From Asterella californica (taxonomy: Eukaryota; Streptophyta; Marchantiopsida; Marchantiales; Aytoniaceae): a DNA stretch of 64,000 nucleotides. The notes under the pieces were generated by a model that was not told the DNA's origin, made no database searches, and saw only the letters and a list, made by a program, of their open reading frames with translations. How positions within the stretch are numbered: position 1 is the first letter of the stretch; every line of letters begins with the position of its first letter. Below, piece after piece: positions 57,718 to 64,000 of this stretch. The stretch spans positions 21,736,001-21,800,000 of the forward strand of contig JAYKYS010000006.1 of the NCBI GenBank assembly GCA_036924285.1, read 5' to 3'. Made by a program: the position numbers and the translations under genes.

Positions 57718-60700
57718 AAAAGCGACAGAACGTCAGAGAACTTTTATTAGAGAGGTAAAAAAGATTACAGAGTAGTAGCGTCCGTCCAGAGAGAGGAGCA
57801 CGAGCAAAAAGCCCTTCCAAGTCAACCCGAATGCAAATGCAGAAGGGAAGACAAGGCAGAGCGTAATACTAGCACCCAGACCCGAAAGAAAACCACTGAG
57901 AGCGAGCAGAAATAAGTAGCTCATGGGACCACCGATTAGAGACCCCCAGCTGTCCCTGTGGAGAAGCTGAAGTCGGATATGAAGACATCGTAGTTGAAGT
58001 TGCAGCTTGTGGAGGAAATGAGCAAGAGATCGAAGAACTCCTTGTAGTAGGATCCGACGTGAGGGACTACGCACAGAAGCAAGCATTAGATGAGCAGTTT
58101 CCAATGAGAGATAAGGAAACTGGAAGTTGCAGCAGGTTGAAAATGCCCCACCGTAGTGGACAGGCTACGTAATATAATCCCAACCAATAAGAGGTAATTT
58201 GGTCGTACCCACCAGAGTAGTCCCCCAGAGGAATGTGCGCATAATACAGCGTTGCAACGCTGTATTGTGGGATTTCCTGAGACAAACAGTAGCTAAATAG
58301 AACACAGTTAAGCCTTGAGTGAGAAAGCATAATAAGGTAGCTCTTGTCTCAACTGACAGAAACGGTGATTGCAGGACGTTGCATTTGGTCGTAAGTTTTA
58401 GCGTACAGAAGCGCCAAGCATATGCATGTCGAAGCTGTGATGAGATAGGTACCCCAAGTATCTATTAAATTCATGCCGAGAAAGAAGCTTCCAAGGGATC
58501 CCAAGTAGCAAGTGTGCAGGTTGGACATACTTCCCTATAATAAGCACGTTGGACTTGTCGAGGTTGACCTTAGCTCCCATCGCAGACTGAAAAATAGCGA
58601 GCAGAGCTGTGAGTAGATGAAAGGAAGGGTAATGAAGCTGTAAAAGAATAGCCATATCGTCCGCAAAACATGATATGTCTGCAGTAATGTCCGATCCAAA
58701 CGTGATCGCCTGCAGATGTCCAACAGCCACTATGCCCTTAATTTGCAAAATAACATGTATGGTCGACAAAGAAAAGAGCAACCGGGCCAACAAGCAGCTT
58801 TGCTTGACCCCCTTAGATACTGAAAAATCATCCATCAGTTGGTCATCAACCAAGACCTGAGCTGTAGCACCCTCCATCTAAGAAGCAACAGTCGCATAAA
58901 ATCGATACTGAATCCAAGTCGAAGTAGTAATCGGAATAAGTAGTAGTGAGAAAGCCTATCATAAGCCTTCTCAAAATCAAGGGTAAGAAAAGCTGCAGAC
59001 TGCGCTCCCACCTAAGAAGATCATGTGTAAAATGACATAAGAAAATATACTCATGCACCGAATGTCCTTTAATAAACCCATTTTGTTGAATAGGCACGAT
59101 ACCAAGCAAGAGAAGCGCCAACCTAGAGGTTAAGAGTTTAGCCACTAGCTTACATTGTCCAGACAGTAAGGTTAAGGGTCTCCAGTCATTGAGTGAGCTT
59201 AGAAGCACGCCCTTGCGAATGAGCCGAATCACACCTTTCCAAAAGGCCACAGGGAAGGAGCGTTGCCTCCAAGAATCATATACCACATTGCAGTATAAGT
59301 CCTCAACAATAGGCCAAAGCGTGCACATGACCTCCGCATTCACCCCATCCAGTCCAGGCGCTTTGCCAAGAGGCATGGCCAACAAAGTATCCAATATCTC
59401 CTGTGTAGAAGGACACTTTGTAGAAAAAAGCACCTTCACCCTTGTTACTTTGGCTGTAACTTGAAGTAAAACCTGGTCCAGATTCAGTAAATTTTCAGAG
59501 TAAGTTGTGTATAGAGCTAGGAGGAGAAAGAAAAGACACCTTGTGAAATGGAAGAAGAGTCAATCAGCAGTGTTCCATCCAACAGTCGTCAATGACCTCA
59601 GTCGTTGCCCTTGCCCTTCGAAACTTGAAGAAATACCCCGAATTCGTATCCTTTGCATGAGAAAACGATCCCTGGACCAAATTCTGACTTTAGCCAGATG
59701 CCAAAGCATCTAGGCGCTGAATATTGCTTAGTTGAGCGATGCCCCGTGAAGAGAAAGCAAATTGTGAGGACTGACAAACCAAGGTATTGTAGGTGTCCTT
59801 CTTAGCCTGTCGAAGTGAGAGTTGTTTAGACTGTTCTTGTTTGATCGCCGCACGTAATGGGCTCTACATTGCCATATACATGTTTAGAGGAGTTGCCACA
59901 GTGGTTGTGGCTAGAGCTTGATGCCAGACCGAGGCTAAACAAGTCTGTACTCAAGGCGGGGTAAGAAGTTTAGCGTCTGTCTTGAAAATGGCTGGTTTAT
60001 GGTGGTCGTCTAACAGAAGATCAAACACATCGAAACTAGAAAATGGTCCTTTATCGGGTAGTCAACATGGTGGGCCACCGTATATGCCAGTGGTTTGCTA
60101 TCCGATGGTGCTAGGTATACCCGATCAAGAACTGCCCAAGAGAGGCAGCCTTCCCTAAGCTGGTGAAAAGAGGACCCACTATGGTGGACGTTTGCAGTCT
60201 AGCATCCTGAAGTTGAAAATGTTGCTTGAGCCTAAAGAACTCTAGTGCCTTAGCTCCTTGTAAAACATTAGACATACCAGATGAGTCAGTATTGCACCTC
60301 CACATTATTCCAATCGCCTAGAAGGATCCAAGGGCGAAGTGGTAACGTCAGTCTTAAAGAACGTCAGAAGGCAATCCTGTCTTGAACTATATTCGGAGCG
60401 TAAATAGAGGCAACAACAAAAACTTGAGCATGTATAGTATAAACACAACATATATAGCAAAAAGAAACAGGAAAATCAAGCAATTTCCACTCTTTATAAA
60501 GTAAAAGTGCCATTCTCCCACTACGTCCTTGTGCATTTGCAACCAAGAGTTTATACTGATCAGAAATTGTATGCATGAGAAAGTGCAGACGGTCCGCCGA
60601 GACATACGTTTCCTCGAGCGCAAGTGCTTGAGGATGATGCACATTTAGGAAGCTCCGAAGAGAGTAGCGGCGGTGAGGTGTCATATATTCTAGGACGTAA

Positions 60701-60730
60701 GCAACACTAAAGAGCGAGGGCCTGATTCGA
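57718..60730 (-). mobile_element. Degenerate LINE (non-LTR retrotransposon)
   Basis: Read on the minus strand, the order is endonuclease, then reverse transcriptase. Endonuclease traces are EETYVSADR, GRSGRMALLL, VVASIYAPN (60684-60364) and, in another frame, ILLGDWNN (around 60306-60326). Reverse transcriptase traces are MPLGKAPGLDGVNAEV, NDWRPLTLLSGQCKLVAKLL and QNGFIKGHSVHEY (59439-58846), then SKGVKQSCLL and CFADDMAI with catalytic Asp codons at 58656-58661 (58877-58398). Frameshifts and stops separate these pieces. An A-rich run on the minus strand (57700-57717) may be the 3' tail. It is a dead copy. Confidence 0.85.
58398..59439 (-). pseudogene. LINE reverse transcriptase, frameshifted
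   Basis: Two overlapping minus-strand ORFs in different frames encode the N- and C-terminal parts of one reverse transcriptase domain, with the FADD active site in the second. The frame change near 58850-58880 disrupts the protein. Confidence 0.85.
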
Positions 60731-60736
60731 TCATTA

Positions 60737-61101
60737 GGGGTGTCAAAGTTAAGAATCTTTTGAAATATTAGAGAGACTCTTGCGTGAGTTACGGCTTCGG
60801 CCAGACTGCGGCCGCAGTTTCATGCGGGCACCTCCTGAGGTACCCGCAAGAAAACGTCATGGGTGTTTTTTTAACGGCTATTCACTGGTTTCGTCCACTT
60901 TCTTTTGCAATGGATTCTCTGTTGCTCAGAGTAATTATGTTGAGTGTACAAATGGAAAAATAGCCAGTGATAAAATCTTGATGTTCAGTCACAGGCGCGA
61001 TCCAGAATGAGCCGCGGTTATACACAACCTTACACGTGATAATTTTACGGCCAGTCACCTCTTTGCCGTTAAAGAATCTTTCCTCTGAACTTTGACACCC
61101 C
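60737..61101. mobile_element. MITE with GGGGTGTCAAAGTT termini
   Basis: Both ends carry GGGGTGTCAAAGTT as inverted repeats (60737-60750 and 61088-61101). Flanks are TTA (left) and CTA (right), compatible with a mutated 3-bp TWA target duplication. The size is 365 bp and no transposase is present. It is of the same family as 38892-39219. Confidence 0.65.
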
Positions 61102-61645
61102 CTATTACTCATGTAGTGGAGGAGGCTGTGGGGTCTCCCTCCCTTGCATTGGACCCAAGAAGTGAGGTAAGCCGAATCCGTTTGAGCCGAGGAAAAGTTG
61201 AGTGATCCGGTACTGGGGATGGAGACCTTCGAGCTTAGATGGTGATCTCCATGGGTAGAGGAGCATACTGTTGACGAACCTCGGCAACCATCAGCATGGT
61301 AAAGTAAGTGTGTCAATCCGCACAGAGTCAGTTGGTGAAGAATGATCCGTGTGGGATGCTCGTGTAGTGTTTATGAGTCAGGGGAACAGTAGAAGAAGCA
61401 GCAGCAATCGAAAACTCTTAAGCCGTTGCAATCAAAAACTCTTGGGAAATTTAATCTGAATTGTAGCAATTTAATACCCATTTGGAGACGAACAAACTGA
61501 ATGAGAGGCACTATCGGATCCCAAAATATGAGACCTCGAATAACGGAGTAGTGAGAAGGACAAGTAGCGAGCTGCCATTGGAAGTTGGAGGAGTGGGTCC
61601 ACTTCATCAAAAAAATTGATAAAAGATCCGGACACTAGCAAGGCA
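61102..61645. other. Short spacer
   Basis: This sequence lies between the MITE and the long-TIR element. ORFs here are shadows in several frames with no recognisable product. Confidence 0.4.
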
Positions 61646-62545
61646 CATTGTTGTATTACGTGTTTTTCTATCTAGGAATATATTGGGTATATGTCTATGT
61701 AGAGGTATTTGACTCAAACAGATTGGCTCTAAATCTTGATGTTTCAACCCAAATGTTTCTCTATTTATTTTTCTAGCACAAGTGACCTTGTACTCCTCGA
61801 CTCAAAGTTAAAGTTTTTTAGGTAAGGATTTGGTAGCCATTGCTTCTTTGCTGGGATGCTTAGGAGACCAGGGTGTGCAACAAGTTGTATTGGGACTCTA
61901 TCAAGTTTGGTTGAGCGGTCCTAGAGCATTTTTTGATACTAGATAGAGTTGTGACGGTTGGATTGATGGGTAGCTAACGTTGCTGGGAAACTATTAAGTC
62001 ATGCTTTCAATGATATAGAGTTCTTTTCAGTTAAATAATACAGAGCTGAGTATTCCAAATCGAGCACAAAAAGATCTATTTGTAACACAATTTTCTACAA
62101 CTTATACGTATCTTTGGATCGTAACAAACTTTAACCTTGAGTCGAGAGGTACAAGGTCACTTGTGCTAGAAGAGTAGATAGAGAAACATAGTACAGTTGT
62201 GGCGGTTGGATTGATTGGTAGCTAGCGTCGCTGAGAAACTATTAAGTCATGCTTCCAATGATATAGAGTTCTTTTCAGTTAAATAATACAGAGTTGAGTA
62301 TTCCAGATCGAGCACAAAAGGATCTATTTGTAACACAATTTTCTACAACTTATACGTATCCTTGGATCATAACAAACTTTAACCTTGAGCCGAGAGGTAC
62401 AAGGTCACTTGTGTTAGAAGAGTAGATAAAGAAACATTTGAGTTGAAACATCAAGATTTAGAGTCAACATGTTCGAGCCACATATCTCTATACAACCATA
62501 TACCCAGTGTATTCTTAGATAAAAAAACACGTTATACGACAATTG
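61646..62545. mobile_element. 900-bp foldback-type element with about 175-bp terminal inverted repeats
   Basis: The left arm (61646-61822) and right arm (62371-62545) are inverted copies of about 85-90% identity. Shared words are TAAATCTTGATGTTTCAAC, ACAAGTGACCTTGTAC and TTAAAGTTT. There is no transposase ORF. Inside, a 249-bp segment is tandemly duplicated (61948-62196 and 62197-62445), and its second copy includes part of the right arm. Long arms suggest a MULE-like or foldback element, but no target duplication was found. Confidence 0.7.
61948..62445. repeat. 249-bp tandem duplication inside the TIR element
   Basis: The two copies begin GTTGTG(A/G)CGGTTGGATTGAT and differ at roughly 5% of sites, without large indels. 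Confidence 0.9.
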
Positions 62546-62598
62546 ATGAACACGACGTGAAACGTCTAGGATAAGAGGTACGTGTGTGGTTTTCAACC

Positions 62599-63017
62599 AT
62601 GGACGTTGAAGGGTTGTCTCATTTCACAGATGAGGCTTCTACTTCTGGTGAGACTCCAAAAGTTACGAAAATTAGTAAGTATGACATGCGATTGCTCGAG
62701 ACATTTGCGTTGGTAATACAAATGTCGTTGAAAAATCCGAACAGTGGCTTATGACTCATCGTGACTCTTTTCTCTTTTGTCACAAAGAGCTGAAATCAGT
62801 CCCACACCTTCACAATGTCGAGTTGTATGTAATCATGGTAGTTTTAGCAACAAAGTCTTCTCCAATTGCTCGAAAAGAACCAAAAAGTGATAATAGAAAT
62901 GACCGAAAACTGAACCCGCTAATAACAGAAGCTTCTCCGAACTTTGAGACCTCAATTCTCTCAAATCAGTCAATCAATGGTGATGAAAATTCACATGAAA
63001 TTTTATTAGACCCTTAA
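62599..63017 (+). pseudogene. Unrecognised ORF split by a frameshift
   Basis: An ATG-started frame at 62599-62754 (51 codons, including EASTSGETPKVTKISKYD) stops where a second frame, open to 63017, picks up with protein-like sequence (RDSFLFCHKELKSVPHLHN). The overlap suggests one ancestral coding sequence with a one-base frameshift near 62737. The style resembles a retroelement Gag N terminus, but no motif is diagnostic. Confidence 0.35.
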
Positions 63018-64000
63018 AAATTTTTAGATCGAAACCTCAATCCAGTTCTCATATATGGATCAAACCGTAATCTATGCTAACTTAATAACTTTATAGACCC
63101 AGGTGCGCTTGATCAAAGACCTGAACAATCTATTCGACCATTTGAGATGAAACTTTTCAGACACCTTACTGTAAAGCATCCTTCAATCTTGGAAAGTTTC
63201 ACTCAGAAATTCAACGTGGAAATCAAGAAATAGCCAATCTCTCATGACTGTCACAGTTCTTTCGCAATACTGGTCTCATCACGTCTGCACTTCTCAATTT
63301 CAATTGATCGGTTCATAATCCAAATTGATCAAGAATCGATTGAAATTGATATCAAATGACTAAAAAAATGACTAACTTGACTATGAAATGACTAACTTTT
63401 CGTCAACTCTCCAACCGAGCTGACAACTCCTCAAAACCCCTCGCAAATCTCTCGGAACAACCAAAAATATAGTAGTGGTTATGAATTTTACCCCCCTCCA
63501 CTCAATCGATCATAGCGCCCTCAATCCTCCATGAAATCACACGATTCTTCAGCTCATATTGTAGCCATGGTTGAGAGCTTCCCAACCATATCTTTCATTG
63601 TGCGAATAGATTTCCGAACTCTCTCGAAACCACAGAAAATGTTGCGAGGATCAGCTAGAACACAATTGGTCCAAAAGTAGACTAATGAGAACAAAAAGAG
63701 TTTTTAGTTTATCTTTTCCTCACTCAATTTCTTTCACTAGAACGACTTGTAACTCACAAGGATACACTAGACACCACTAACACTAGAAGATGTCATAAAA
63801 TCTCTGAGACATGTTGAATAATTCTTTGCAGAACATAAATGCGTAGAAGCGCTCAACTTAGAATGAGACAAAAGAGTCACCAACTAATATAGAGTCAATA
63901 TTACAACCTGAAAACGATCTACAATAAAAAATACGACAAAAGAAAACGGTGAAATTATCACTCGATTGAAATACTCTTCTTCAAAGTTCCTCACAATCCA
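63018..64000 (-). repeat. Diverged dispersed repeat related to 17 kb
   Basis: The reverse complement of about 63560-63770 aligns loosely with 17080-17420. No gene is visible. Sequence continues beyond the window. Confidence 0.4.

Overview
The window reads as a eukaryotic nuclear segment from a land plant. Three recognisable host genes support this: a tRNA threonylcarbamoyladenosine dehydratase (3' part only), an MIP3/SCFD2-type Sec1/Munc18 protein and a presequence-bearing RecX. Two are split by short GT-AG introns (103-318 nt). Compact genes set in AT-rich, repeat-filled spacers, and an LTR element of a type I associate with basidiomycete fungi, make a bryophyte plausible. The species cannot be fixed from the sequence.

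Layout. 1-1152 (+): last four exons of the dehydratase gene. 2118-5843 (-): complete seven-exon MIP3-like gene, convergent with it. 6.4-12 kb: AT-rich repeat debris with a 63-bp tandem array. 11.7-18.2 kb: decayed LTR-retroelement fragments in both orientations, plus two Pol III-like (tRNA-like) relics. 18227-27187 (-): a near-intact Ty3/Gypsy element with 1329-bp LTRs differing at about 8 sites, gag-protease, a canonical -1 slippery heptamer, and a pol frame cut by two stops. 27.2-28.3 kb: another decayed LTR fragment. 29349-30401 (+): intronless recX-like gene. 31.7-37.7 kb: a 1.5-kb segment duplicated 4.5 kb apart, each copy carrying a TATA-like box and a 74-codon ORF. 38-57 kb: mostly non-coding, with small TIR elements, tandem duplications and dispersed hairpins. 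57.7-60.7 kb (-): degenerate LINE. 60.7-62.5 kb: a MITE and a 900-bp long-TIR element. 62.6-64 kb: a broken ORF and a diverged repeat.

The host genes do not form a pathway. One acts in tRNA A37 modification, one in ER-Golgi vesicle tethering/fusion, and one probably modulates organellar RecA. I found no exotic multi-gene system. The most interesting material is the fungal-type Gypsy element with its frameshift signal, the duplicated small-ORF loci (one with a newly arisen palindrome), and several apparently uncatalogued small repeat families.
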